Below are positions 33,959-45,535 of a stretch of 64,000 nucleotides of DNA, one piece after another. The DNA is from Aselliscus stoliczkanus (Eukaryota; Chordata; Mammalia; Chiroptera; Hipposideridae), in contig CM066738.1 in assembly GCA_033961575.1 (NCBI GenBank), positions 68,805,478 to 68,869,477 of the forward strand, in the 5' to 3' direction. Under the pieces are notes generated by a model that was given only the letters and a program-made list of their open reading frames with translations, was not told the origin of the DNA and ran no database searches. The translations under genes were made by a program, and so were the position numbers. Numbering within the stretch: the first letter of the stretch is position 1; each line of letters starts with the position of its first letter.

Positions 33959-34083
33959 TTAACACATTGTATGTGGGAAACGAGTAAACTCGTCATATAG
34001 CTTTTTATGCCCGATTACAAAGTGTACGTGGGAAACGAGTAAACTCGTCATATAGCTTTTTATGCCCACTTATAAAGTGTTAA
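33959..34083. mobile_element. 125-bp piggyBac-type MITE with internal tandem 55-mer
   Basis: Bounded by TTAA at 33959-33962 and 34080-34083. Terminal inverted repeats TTAACACATTGTATGTGGG and, on the complement of the right end, TTAACACTTTATAAGTGGG match at 16 of 19 positions. The interior is two 55-bp units (33969-34023 and 34024-34078), each with GTGGGAAACGAGTAAACTCG and the palindrome ACGAGT-AA-ACTCGT. TTAA targets and TTAACAC-type ends are piggyBac traits. From memory the GGGAAACGNGTAAACTCG motif also resembles ends of the bat piggyBat group; that link is unverified. No coding capacity. Confidence 0.72.
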
Positions 34084-34329
34084 GCACCTTTACTCAGAGC
34101 ACAGGGCACAGCTCTTCATTCACATATTTATCAAAGATTCATACAGTCAACCACATAGGGCATCCATACTATGTTCCAAATCCTGTGCCAGGTGCTGGGG
34201 ATCTTTCTTGAGTTTCTTGGAAAGCAGATCCCAAGATAAATGCTTCACTGCCCTCCTCCACCCCCCATTATAGATTTTGCTCAGCCGTGGCCAGGGCTCC
34301 AGGCAGCTGAGGCTGCCTGCCTGATGGCC
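34084..34329. other. unassigned sequence with an L2/MIR-like scrap
   Basis: 'actatgttccaaatcctgtgccag' at about 34168 resembles the antisense L2/MIR 3' end. Rest not recognised. Confidence 0.4.
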
Positions 34330-35880
34330 TGACCCAGAACCTCAGCTGCCTTGGCCTCGGCAAGCCATAGCTGTTGAAGTTGCCCAAGTACCATCATCCC
34401 TAGCATGGAAGCATCAAGAGATGCCAAAGTAAGTCCTCTAGGTTCCAGTCAACTCCTCCATGGTTTCGTTATGTAGAGCAACCCTACTACTTATGGTAAC
34501 TACAGTCAGTTTTGCCTACCAATGTAGTAATTCTATTCTTTGCCAGTTCTTCCACTAAAATGAGGAGCCTCAAATGACCTGGCAGTAGTCACAGCTTCAA
34601 GTTCAATGACCGCCTGGTGTTTCCCTTGTGGGAACCAGGACCTTGAATATGGCAGAGCCTAAAGTTGCAAACTTGAGAAGCAGGGATTGTGAGATCCATA
34701 CCAACTTTTACCCTTTGGTTCCTGTGTCCATGAATTCTAGTTATTAGAAACAAAGCAACATAACCACTGATTCAGTGCATATAATGCACACTGGCGGACA
34801 GCAACCTAACACTACAAGTTATTGCCCCAAGACTAGCACCCTACTTGAATCAATAGTATTTCCACTGTCCCATTAGACTAGCTACTTCTGGTTGATCAGA
34901 AATCTGGTGAGACCAGTGGCTCTCATCATCATGTGCCCATTTGCCACAATGTTATGAACGATGTTACTTCAATAGATCAGGAAATTCCATGAGCCCTTGG
35001 ATGGTGGTACTAACAGAGACATGTAGGCAGGTATGTATGTATCAATGCTCATAAGGACAAATTGAAGTCGAAATCACTCTGCCATCAAGTGGGTGGTCTG
35101 GTCTCAAATTCATCACTAGTTATCTATATCCACAAGAAGAGACATCGTGTGTACGTCATTATGGAGAGTTTCCCTTGCAGTGGGAGTTCTCTGGTGGGCA
35201 TTAATGTAAGATACAAGTACAAAGATACACAAACTTTGTGCCCACACAATAGGTTCATCATCATGTCTCTCCTCCAGGTTACCTTATCACAGAACTTCCA
35301 ATCTGGTTCCTTCTGGGCCCTGCTCAAGCATCCAAGGCATTCACCCTTGTACCAAAATTCATATCAACCTATATCACAGGCTACTTTTCCATCTTTATAA
35401 AGTGAGCTTGCATCTCTGCCCAATGAAAGAATTACCCTCACAACTTTCTGTTAAGCCCACCCTGAGAAGGGCTATAACATAGCAGCAGTTCATTTCTAGC
35501 CAAAACCAAAATCTTATCTTTCTCATCTACTGTGCTGGCAAATGGATTGTAGGTGGCTAGTTAACTTTCCTGCTGTGGTAAGTTCAGAGCAGAGATGTGA
35601 TATAAGTGAGGCTTTTTGGCACTTAAGTCTGTGCTTTTCCTTGACAACCCACCCTGCCACACCAGAGGGTAATTCTGGGCTAGAGAATGCCTAGTTTCTC
35701 CCATAAGTCCTTTGCCCAGTGGGTGGTCACTACTGCTCTAGTAACTGGCCAAATATGACACCGTCTACAGAGCAGATCAGGAAAGTATCTGTGTGCCAGA
35801 CCCTACTCTGCCCACTTTTGGGGGGATACACTGTAGGCTGTAGCTATTCTTACCAGTTTGAATACCACCGCTATTGAAAA
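34330..35880 (-). repeat. degraded ERVL-like internal sequence (tentative)
   Basis: The stretch lacks SINE/LINE motifs. On the complement it has pol-like phrases in broken frames (for example a 'THWAKDL'-like run near 35700). This is the look of old ERVL-type retroviral internal sequence seen in many mammals. No frame over about 110 codons survives. Low confidence; it may simply be single-copy DNA. Confidence 0.3.
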
Positions 35881-36831
35881 CTAGAAAAAACACATTTTGG
35901 TTAGGGCCAATCCTGGCTCACAAATTGTGTTCCAGCTCGCTGAGAGATTGGCATTCCTAGGAGAATAGAAAAGTTAAGACATCTGTAAGAGGTCTGCCTT
36001 TTGTTGATTTTTTCAGGGATTTAGAAGTTGCTGGATGCTTCGAAGTATTGAGTGACTAATTTCCCTTCCTTTTTTCTAAAAGTTCACATGGTAAGCATGT
36101 ATTTCCTGAAAACAGGCCAAAAGGATAGTTTTTTCAGGGTTGGAATATTATTTTAAAATGTAAATGAAGTCCTGAAAACAAATATTATCAATGTGGGCAC
36201 TTAAATCTACATGCAGCAATTTAAGAAGTATTGTCTTCTTTTGGTTTCAGGCTTTAGGAGTTAAAAAGAGAGAGAGAGGAAGAATTTCCAAACTTTTCTG
36301 AAGGGCTTATTTTTCTCTGAGATTCAGGTTTGCTTATTGGATGAGAACGGTCAATCCAGGACAGTTGGCAACTCCAGGTAAAAATGTGCCTAAGATTTGT
36401 TTTTAGTTGTGTTATTACACCTTTCAAGCCAAAGTTACATATTGGCAGTACCCTGGAGAAGGGAGAGAACTGGATACCAGCCATTCCTCCCTTAAGGGAG
36501 GCCTCCAGACAGAGCCTGGAGCAGGGCTACATTGGAGCTGGTCCAAGCTGGGCCTCCCTATGCTACCAAGTCAGAACAGCACCCTCAGAATCTTTACTTT
36601 AGCCCATTCTGGACAGGCCCATCCAGGGGCATATACAGATTTGCTAAATGAGTATTTGCATCCTAAGAAATGTCTCTGTTAAATCCATTGTTTAGGTTGG
36701 AGAATGGTGATAAAACAGTATGGGAACCACTACCTGTTTTGCTGTTCAGCGAAGGTGTAGGTCTTTTATTCCAGCAACATTCCGATAGAAAGTAAGGTAT
36801 TCTTTCTTAAAAAGTAGATGTGAAATAAAAA
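35881..36831. other. unassigned sequence
   Basis: Nothing recognised. Confidence 0.4.
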
Positions 36832-36843
36832 AATATTTTTCCC

Positions 36844-37299
36844 GGGACGGCCGAGTGGCACGTTGGTTAAGAGCTGGTTTTGGGACGCCAGCAGCCCTGG
36901 TTCGGATCCCACATATAAGGGCCAGTGACACTGCCCTCTACAGCTAACAACAGCTCCACCTGGAGCTGGGCTGTGCGAGCTCCAGCGACAGTGTAGGCTG
37001 CAGCTCCTACTGCAGTGGGCTGCCATAAGCTACAGTGAGTGGCTGGCAGCCAGCGTGAGCGGCTGGCAGCCAGAGTGAGCTGCCAATAGCCGCAGTGAGC
37101 GACCATCCAGAGGCCGGCGACTGATCTGCCTCACCCGGGAAGAGCGCAATGACGATACCAACATGGGCCAGTGAAGCAACGTCCTCCGCAAAACTAGACT
37201 GAAGAACAAAAGGACAGCAACTTGTCTGTTCCCTTTCCCCGATTCCCCAACGTTGTTCCCCTACCCCAATTCCCCAATAAAACCTTTAAAAATAATAAT
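36844..37299 (+). mobile_element. tRNA-derived SINE, full length (family A)
   Basis: Complete head, body and CCCCAATAAAACCTTT tail. Perfect 12-bp target-site duplication AATATTTTTCCC (36832-36843 and 37300-37311). Confidence 0.92.
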
Positions 37300-37311
37300 A
37301 ATATTTTTCCC

Positions 37312-37864
37312 AAAGTAACAATAAACCATATTTTAAAAGAAACAGTTAAGTGCCTTGTACATTATAAAATACCTTGGATTAGGAAGTCGCATTACTTATG
37401 GACTGTTGGAAGACCAACCTATCCTCATTGTACAAATTGCCAATTGACCATTTGGGAAAGGAACCAAAGAGTTGGGGAAGAACTCGTTATCACACTAATG
37501 TAGAAAGACACACAAAGCATGACCCAGAAATAAAAAAGAGCCAGCACTTTTAACAGAGGCCATTCATGGCTGAGATGAGAAGGCTGCTGCCTGAGAGCTC
37601 TAATAACAAAGAAAATGAGGGAGGAGAGGTGGGGAAACACTGCTCAGGGTGAAACACAATGGGGAGACAAGGAGGATCTGGGAGGGGTCTAGCTTCAGTT
37701 AAAAACAAACAAACAAACAAATAAACAAACACCAAGATGTAAAATGATTCCATTTTTCTAGCTTCTCTCCCACTCTCCCCCTCCCAGTTGAATCCAACTA
37801 GACAACATATTTGATTGCAAAAGTCCACCCTTTCCATGTTTTCCATCATAGTTATAGTTATAAG
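37312..37864. other. unassigned sequence
   Basis: Contains an (AAAC)n run at about 37701-37732. No gene seen. Confidence 0.45.
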
Positions 37865-38285
37865 AAGAGTGTATTAATTTGGATAACACTAACTGCTATA
37901 ACAAACAGCCCCTCAAAAAAGTGTTTAATGGCTCAAAGACCATAGAAGTTTATCTGTTCCCCATAATTTGGTGAGAGGGAGATATCCCTATTTGTTTGGC
38001 AGCTCTCTTCTACATGTCAATTCAAAAACCCAGGTTCCATCTATTTTGGGCCTTGTCGTCTTCTGCATCAAAACACTGGAAGGGGAACAAGTATGAAAAG
38101 GACACAATTGACTCTTAAAAACCCTGGCTCAAAAGTGACATGCAAAATTTGACTCACAAACCATTGGCTACAACTTAGTAACTGTCTATGTCTACCTATA
38201 AGGGTGCAAGAAAGGTAGTCTACCTGTGTGCCCAAAGAAAAAGAAGAAATGGATTTTTTGGTGAATGGCTAGCCATCTGCTTGGA
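37865..38285. repeat. ancient mammalian repeat, family unresolved
   Basis: 'taacactaactgctataacaaac', 'ggctcaaagaccatagaagttta', 'aaagtgacatgcaaaat' and 'gtgcccaaagaaaaagaag' follow the same order as a common old mammalian repeat; 3164-3540 looks related. Confidence 0.4.
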
Positions 38286-38394
38286 AGCAGATAAATGCTT
38301 TATTCATCTTTGCCTTAGTGCCTCCTGATGTGCATTGCAGGGTATGTGGTAAATAAACATTAGTGAAACATGAATGCTTGAGTGACTATTGAGA

Positions 38395-38430
38395 TTGTAG
38401 TAGTAGTAGTAGAAATAATAACAATAATAA
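38395..38430 (+). repeat. (TAG)n/(TAA)n trinucleotide repeat
   Basis: 'tagtagtagtagtagtag' followed by 'aataataacaataataatag'. Confidence 0.85.
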
Positions 38431-38640
38431 TAGTAATAGTAATCACTTACTGACAAGCTCATTATAGGTACCTTTACAAGTTATTTACATATAATATCTT
38501 AATTAATCCTCAAAGTTTTGTATACTTTTACAGATTAGGAAACAGAGATTTAGCAATTTACTGAAAATCAAGTAGCTGTTAAGTGGCAAAGCTGGATTCT
38601 GAATCCAGTTTCCTTATTCTTATCCACTATGCTCATATTT
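38431..38640 (-). repeat. MIR SINE
   Basis: 'catataatatcttaattaatcc', 'acagattaggaaacagag', 'gtagctgttaagtggcaaag' and 'ctggattctgaatccagtt' form a clear antisense MIR. Confidence 0.8.
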
Positions 38641-39070
38641 TGCTGCCTCTCAGTGTATAACTTTTAATCACAACTTTTATTCATGCACACGAGAAACCAG
38701 CTTTTAGAATTTTACAACCCAAAGTTCAGCATGACATAGTGTAGTGTATCTCAAATTGGATTACTGGATGGAGTCCATTGAGTTCACTATGACAATTTTA
38801 AAGTTCTGAATTTTCATTTTAATGATAACTTAAAATAGAAATACTATGGAGGGTATGAATCGCAGTCTGCAAATTTATTTATGTATGGAAAAAAACATAC
38901 TACTTAATTCTCTATAATTAAACTTTCTCTAACTTTCAGTCTACCATTCCACCAGGAGGACAGAAAACTTCACCCTACATCTCCAGGGTTTTGTCACAAC
39001 CCCATGACCTTTCACAGAGCCCAAACTCCAAAGCATGGGGTCTCTGTGGGAGGAAGGACATCTGTCCAAA
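38641..39070. other. unassigned sequence
   Basis: Nothing recognised. Confidence 0.4.
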
Positions 39071-39083
39071 GAAGTAGCCATAG

Positions 39084-39196
39084 GGCCGGCCGAGTGGCAT
39101 GGTGGTTAAGCGCTGGCTTGGGAAGCCAGCGGCCCTTGTTCAGGTCCCACATATCAGGGCCAGTGACACTGCCCTCAAAAAAAAAAAAAAAAAAAC
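39084..39196 (+). mobile_element. short tRNA-head SINE (family A-short)
   Basis: Head, 'ggccagtgacactgccctc' and a pure A17-18 tail; no body. Target-site duplication GAAGTAGCCATAG (39071-39083 and 39207-39219), extendable upstream with small gaps to about 24 bp. The clean tail and long duplication suggest a fairly recent insertion. Confidence 0.9.
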
Positions 39197-39219
39197 ATCC
39201 AAACAGAAGTAGCCATAGA

Positions 39220-39557
39220 GATGTGGCTCCCCAATCTCATGCCAGTGCCTACCAGTGGCCAAATCCAAGCAGAAGCCCAGTGATGCAATTCATAATGATC
39301 AGTCTCCAAGGGAACAGATCAGGACTGAGAAGAGTGTATTCAGAATGGCTTTCACTTAGAGGCTTAGGGAACACAAACCAAGAAAGCTTGCAAACAACTT
39401 CTGCTTTTCTGACCAAACAGATTTCCCCAATAAGATCATAGGCCTGAAGCCCAAGTACCTGCTTGAATGGTCCAGATAGGAAGAAAGAGAAGGGCTAGAA
39501 AGGGATAACACAAGGAGAAATCAGTAAATAATTATCTGGAAATACTATCTCAGAAGT
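39220..39557. other. unassigned sequence
   Basis: Nothing recognised. Confidence 0.4.
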
Positions 39558-39570
39558 ATAAGCACAATTT

Positions 39571-40250
39571 TTTTTAATTTATTTATTTTTAATTAGTTTC
39601 AGGTGTACAACACAGTGCAATAGTTATACTTTTTACCCCTCAAAGTGACAACCCCCACCCTCAATTCGCCACCACACTCCTCCCCCGGATATCATATATA
39701 TCTATTACACTTCCTCTGACTCCCTTCCACAGTATAATCCACATCCCGTGACTATCTATATATTCAATTACAGTTGGTATACAATATTATACAACCTCAG
39801 CTTCAGGTGTACAGTGCAGTGATCAAGCCTCTACTCCATGCATGAAATGGTCTCCCCAACAAGACATGTGACCCTCTGACACCCCACAAAATTTTTACAA
39901 CATTATAAATTATATTCCCTGAACTGTCTTTCATATCCCTGTGGCAATATTGTAGTTGCCTATTTTTGCTGTCTAATCCCTTCCCCTTCTCCCTCATCCC
40001 CTCCCCCTGCCCAGCTAGCAATGCTGTTTTTCCTCTATATCTATGAGACAGTTTCTGTTTACTTTGCTCATTCATTCAGTTTTTCAGATTCCACATATAA
40101 GTGAGATCATATGGTATTTGTCTTTCTCCGACTGACTTATTTCACTTAACATAATAGTCTCTCGGTTCATCCATATCATTGCAAATGGTACAATTTCATT
40201 CTTCTTTATAGTGGAGTAATACTCCATTTTATAAATGTACCACAGTTTCT
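39571..40250 (-). mobile_element. second L1 3' end (downstream part of the composite)
   Basis: Starts, on the complement, at 'aaactgtggtacatttata' of the ORF2 C-terminus and ends with the 3'UTR 'gttgtacacctgaaacta'. It carries part of ORF2 already present at 40891-41060 of the neighbouring L1, so it is a separate copy. Confidence 0.8.
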
Positions 40251-40280
40251 TTTTTTTTTTTAATTTTTTGACAAGTGTGT

Positions 40281-40327
<47 letters not shown>

Positions 40328-40341
40328 ATTTTATTTTTAAT

Positions 40342-40487
40342 TAGTTTCAGGTGTACAACACAGTGCAATAGTTATACATTTTACCCCTCAAAGTGACAAC
40401 CCCCCCACCCCCAATAGTTTCAGGTGTACAACACAGTGCAATAGTTATACATTTTACCCCCAAAGTGACAAACCCCCACCCCCAATA
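40342..40487 (-). repeat. 73-bp tandem duplication in the L1 3'UTR
   Basis: Two copies beginning 'tagtttcaggtgtacaacac' at 40342 and 40415 and ending in the C-rich run. Not seen in the other 3'UTR copies of the window. Confidence 0.85.
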
Positions 40488-40890
40488 CACCCCCCACACC
40501 CCCCCATATCATACATATCTATTACTCTTCCTCTGACTCTCTTCCACAGTATAATCCACATCCCGTGACTATCTATATATATTCAATTACAGTAGGTATA
40601 CCACCTCCACTTTAGTAATACAGTGCAGTGATCAAACCTCTACTCCATCCATGAAATGGTCTCCCTAACAAGACCTATGATCATCTGACATTCCACAGAA
40701 TATTTACAACATTATTAATTATATTCCCCAAACTGTTTTTCCTATCCCAGTAGCAATATTGTAGTTGCCTATTTTTGCTGTCTAATCCCTTCCCCTTCTC
40801 CCTCATCCCCATTCCTCTCCATATTAACCCTGATTTTTCCTCTATATCTATGAGACAGTTTCTGTTTACTTTGCTCATTCATACAGTTTT

Positions 40891-43504
40891 TCATATTCCA
40901 CATATAAGTGAGATCATATGGTATTTGTTCTTCTCTGACTGACTTATTTCACTCAACATTATAGTCTCTAGGTCCATCCATATCATTGCAAATGGCACGA
41001 TTTCATTCTTCTTTATAGCGGAGTAATACTCCATTGTATAAATATACCACAGTTTCTTAATCCAGTCATCTACTGACGGGCATTTTGGTTGTTTCCAAGT
41101 CTTAGCTATTGTAAATTGTGCTGCTATGAACATCGGGGTGCATAACTTTTTTTGAATAAGTGTCTTGGTTTTTTCAGGATAAATACCTAGGAGTGGAATT
41201 GCTGGGTCAAAAGGTAGCTCTATTTCCAGTTCTTTGAGATACCTCCATACTGACTTCCATAGTGGCTGCACCAATCTGCAGTCCCACCAACAGTGCAGCA
41301 GGGTCCCCTTTTCCCCACAGCCCCACCAGCACTTGTTGTTTGTTGATTTATTGATGATAGCCATTCTGACTGGAGTGAGGTGGTATCTCATTGTGGGTTT
41401 TATTTGCATTTCCCTAATGACCAGTGAGGTTGAACATTTTTTCATATGCCTGTTGGCCTTCCGTATGTCCTCTTTAGAGAAATGTCTCTGCATATCTTCT
41501 GCCCATTTTTTAATTGGGTTGTTTGTTTTTTTGGTGTTGAGTTTCATGAGTGTTTTATAAATTTTGGATATTAACCCCTTATCAGATATATTGTTGGCAA
41601 ATATATTCTCCCATTCAGTAGGCCTCGTTTTTGTTTTATTGATGGTTTCCTTTGTTGTGAAAAAACTTTTAAGTCTGATATAATCCCATATGTTCACTTT
41701 TTCTTTTACTTCCCTTGCCTGCAGGGATGTATCAGTAAAAATATTGCTCCGGGTAATGTCTGCAAATGTACTCCCTATATTTTCTTTTAGGACTTTTATG
41801 GTTTCAGGTCTTACATTTAAGTCTTTAATCCATTTTGAATTTGTTCTTGTATATGGCATAAGGAGGTGGTCCAGTTTCATTTTTTTGCATGTGTCAGTCC
41901 AATTTTCCTAGCACCATTTATTGAATAGACTATCTTTACTCCAATGTAAATTCTAGCTTCCCTTGACATAGATTAACTGTCCGTAAATCTCTGGATTTAT
42001 TTCTGGGCTCTCTGTTCTGTTCCACTGATCTCTGTGCATGTTTTTATGCCAATCCCATACTGTTTGATTACTGTAACCTTGTAGTATGTTTTGATGTCTG
42101 GTAGCGTGATACCCCCAACTTTGTTCTTATTTCTCAGGATTGCTGAGGCTATTCGGGGTCTTTTATGGTTCTATATAAATTTTAGGATTGTATTTTCTAT
42201 TTCTGTGAAAAATGCCCTTGGTAGTTTGATAGGAATTGCATTGAATCTATATATTGCTTTAGGCAGTATGGACATTTTAACTATATTAATTCTTCCTATC
42301 CATGAGCATGGTAGGTGTATCCATTTATTTGTATCTTCTTTGATTTCTTTCTCCAGTGTCATAATTTTCTGAGCACAGATCTTTTACTTCTTTGGTTAAA
42401 TTTATTCCTAGGTATTTTATAGTTCTTGAAGCAATTGTAAATGGGACAGTTTTCTTAATTTGTCCTTCCGTTAGTTTATTATTGGTATATGCAAATACCA
42501 CTGATTTCTGAACATTGATTTTATATCCTGCTACTTTACTGAATTCGTCTATCAGTTCCAATAGTTTTTTGATGGAGTCTTTGGGGTTCTCTATATACAG
42601 TATCATGTCATCTGCATATAATGACAATTTTACTTCTTCCTTGCCCATTTGGATGCCTTTTATTTCTTTTTCTTGTCTGATTGCTGTGGCTAGAACTTCC
42701 AGAACTATGTTGAATAAAAGTGGAGGAAGTGGACAGCCTTGTCTTGTTCCTGATCTTAAGGGGAATGGTTTTAGCTTTTCCCCATTGAGTATGATGTTAG
42801 CTGTAGGTTTATCGTATATGGCCTTTATTGTGTTGAGATATGATCCCTGTATTCCCACTTTGCTAAGGGTTTTTAACATAAATGGCTGTTGGAGTTTGTC
42901 AAATGCTTTTTCTGCATCTACTGATATGACCATGTGACTTTTATTCTTCATTTTGTTGATGTGGTGTATCACATTAATTGATTTACGGATGTTGAACCAG
43001 CCTTGCATACTAGGGATGAAACCCACTTGATCATGATGTATGATCTTAATATGTTGCTGAGTTCTGTTTGCTAATATTTTATGGAGAACTTTTGCATCTA
43101 TATTCATCAGGGAGATTGGCCTGTAGTTTTCCTTTTTTGTGCTCTCTTTATCTGGTTTTGGAATCAGGGTGATAGTGGCTTCATAAAAAGAGTTTGGGAG
43201 CCTTCCCTCCTTCTGGATTTTTTGGAATAGTTTGAGAAGAATAGGTGATAGTTCTTTTTTGAATGTTTGACAAAATTCACTTGTGAAGCCATCTGGTCTG
43301 GGACTTTTGTTTTTTTGGGAGCTTGTCAATTACTGATTCAATTTCCTTGGTAGTAATCAGGCTATTTAGATTTTCTGTTTCTTCTTGCGTTAGCTTTGGA
43401 AGGTTGTATGCTTCTAGAAAATTATCCATTTCTTCCAGATTGTCAAATTTGTTGGCATATAGTTGCTCATAGTAATTTCTTAGTAGTTTTTGTATTTCTG
43501 TCAT
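40891..43504 (-). pseudogene. L1 ORF2 (reverse transcriptase and C-terminus), 5'-truncated and frameshifted
   Basis: Long open pieces remain: 43329-42325 (334 codons) and 41880-40891 (329 codons). The reverse transcriptase core includes '[15 protein letters not shown]', '[16 protein letters not shown]' and an intact YADD (42607-42618). The C-terminal part has '[15 protein letters not shown]' and ends SLICGI-stop at 40891-40893. Frames are broken near 43300, 42170-42360 and 41900. The preserved YADD and long frames make this one of the better preserved ORF2 copies in the window, but with no 5' half it cannot act. Confidence 0.85.
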
Positions 43505-43734
43505 GTCTGTAGTTATTTCCCGTCTTTTGTTCCTGATTTTACTAATTTGAGTCCTCTCTCTCTTTTTTTTTTTTTGATGAGCCTGGCTAGAGGTTTGTCA
43601 ATTTTGTTTATCTTCTCAAAAAACCCAGCTCTTGGGTTCATAGATCTTTTGTATTGTTTTTCTGTTCTCTATATTGTTTATTTCCACTCTAGTCTTTATT
43701 TTCTCCTTTCTTGTACTCCCCATAAGCACAATTT

Positions 43735-44414
43735 GAATCATGATGACCTTACAATCTATTACTATCACAAGATTTCAGGGCTTGCATTTACATTTTAAAA
43801 TTTATTAACCACAAATATTTCTGTGTTCATTAACTCCTACATTTAATAAACATTTACTGAGCACCTATTATGTGCCAGGCATTGTTCTAGACACCAACAA
43901 TACAACAGACAAAGTTGTGGGCATTCCATAATACAGTTCTTTATTTATTGTCATGGGCTAATGAAAGAGAAAGAGAGGTGGATTTCATAATGAAATAATC
44001 ATTTGGGCCAAGCAAAGGCTAAATTGTATCACAATATGCTGTAAAAATCTAAGATTTTCACAGTAATTCAAAGAGGAATAATGTGAAAATGAAATCATCA
44101 CAGAGCAGATAGAAATACCAAAGTAAAAAGACTCTGCACCGTAAGAATCAACATTGTATTTATATTGCAAGCCTCATTTTTATTTCAAAATCATACTAAT
44201 TGTCCATTAATATTATTTGAAATTTTGTTTCTATTTAACTTATATACTTGCTTTTAGTTCTGTAGTCATATTAATATCATAAGCATGCTTACGAGTATGT
44301 CATAAGCATAAAACATCTAGTTTTATGCTTTTTCACTTAAGAAACATCAAAATAATTTTAGTCAACACAAGGGGTCTGTGGAAATGTTTTCCTTTAAAAA
44401 GGGGGAAGGGTATT
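43735..44414. other. unassigned sequence with an L2/MIR-like scrap
   Basis: 43842-43945 ('aataaacatttactgagcac', 'ctattatgtgccaggcattg') is the antisense L2/MIR 3' end. Rest AT-rich and unrecognised. Confidence 0.5.
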
Positions 44415-44600
44415 CTTCATTCAAATTTGGGAAACCCTGGGGTACTGAAATCAAACTTGATGCTATTCAAATCTCTGCCTTTCTAATGGCGATAATACTA
44501 ACACATCATAGGGACAGTATTAGGAATTAATTGAGATACTGCATGTGAAAGACTTGCCTGGCATTTAACAGATCCTCAGCAAATGCTAATTTCCTTCCTT
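44415..44600 (+). repeat. MIR SINE 3' part
   Basis: 'atctctgcctttctaatggcg', 'gataatactaacacatcatag', 'aattgagatactgcatgtgaa' and 'cctggcatttaacagatcctc' are the sense MIR 3' series. Confidence 0.75.
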
Positions 44601-44670
44601 TCTCATAACATTTTCGAAATGAGTGATAAAAAGAAAATACTTGAAGTGGGAAACTAATAAGGCCATATCT

Positions 44671-44819
44671 TTTTTTTTTTTTTTTTGAGGGCAGTGTGTC
44701 ACTGGCCCTCACATGTGGGACCGGACCGGGGCCGCTGGCTTCCCAAGCCAGCGCTCAACCACCGCGCCACTCGGCCGGCCCTATCCAGAGCTCAACCACC
44801 GCGCCACTCGGCCGGCCCT
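44671..44819 (-). mobile_element. short tRNA-head SINE with duplicated 5' end
   Basis: Minus-strand family A-short copy with a T17 run at its 3' side. The last ~32 bases of the head (complement GGGCCGGCCGAGTGGCGCGG onward) occur twice in a row (about 44752-44783 and 44788-44819). Target-site duplication ATAAGGCCATATCT / ATAAGGCCATACCT (44657-44670 and 44820-44833). Confidence 0.88.
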
Positions 44820-44833
44820 ATAAGGCCATACCT

Positions 44834-45399
44834 TTAAAGAACTCCTTCCTCTCAAGAAAATGGAACCATAATTTAGCCTGGAAATTTCCAGAGTCTCATC
44901 AAGTAGAAACATGCAAATAAAACATGCAAATAAAAAAGAGGAAGAAGCCACAGCTAAGAAAGGCAATGTTCATGCTACAAATCTAAGGGAAAGAGTCTAG
45001 TTCCCAATTTTTGAGAAAGAAATGAAAAGGAATGTTGGAGATAATATCCCTCAAAATTTCTGATCCCACATAGCGTGCTCAAATAGCAACAAGAAAGGAG
45101 CGTTGCTTCTCTGGATTTTCCCATTTTGAGTACTCAAATCCTCCTTATTGCAGTTAGGGAATGGGTTGTTGCTCCTTACTTCCAATGACCTTTTTGTCTT
45201 CATGTTTGCAAAGACTCAAAGTTCATTTCAAGTCTCGTCTGTAAGTACAGCTGCCTATTTGGTTTGTTAAGCCCAGGTAATGGCTTTTTCTGCTTCCTTT
45301 CTAACTTGGGAACTCTATCTTGAAACTTTACTTAGTGCTTAAATCAGTATACTCTTTCCTAGTGACTTATCCCAGGGTTAAAGGAGGTGAACTTATTTT
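44834..45399. other. unassigned sequence
   Basis: Nothing recognised. Confidence 0.4.
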
Positions 45400-45520
45400 G
45401 TTCCCTTTTGTAATATATAGCTATTACTTTGGGGTCAAATATACTCAAGTTGAAATCCCAGCTGTATAAAGATTTTTGTAAGTTCTGAATCTTGGTTTCC
45501 TCATTTGCACATATTATCTC
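45400..45520 (+). repeat. MIR SINE fragment
   Basis: 'ttactttggggtcaaatatac', 'gttgaaatcccagctgta' and 'gaatcttggtttcctcattt' are sense MIR. Confidence 0.6.
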
Positions 45521-45535
45521 AAAAAGTAAGGAATA

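Larger units (their letters stand above)
39571..43721 (-). mobile_element. L1 with a second L1 3' end attached (single target-site duplication)
   Basis: Complement order: ORF2 from about codon 320 on (43721 down to 40891), 3'UTR, poly(A) (40288-40321), a 16-base unique sequence, another A tract, a second 5'-truncated L1 (40250 down to 39571: ORF2 end and 3'UTR), then A-rich tail. The whole is flanked by the perfect 13-bp repeat ATAAGCACAATTT at 39558-39570 and 43722-43734. One insertion event with 3' read-through into a downstream L1 copy fits best. Confidence 0.8.
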
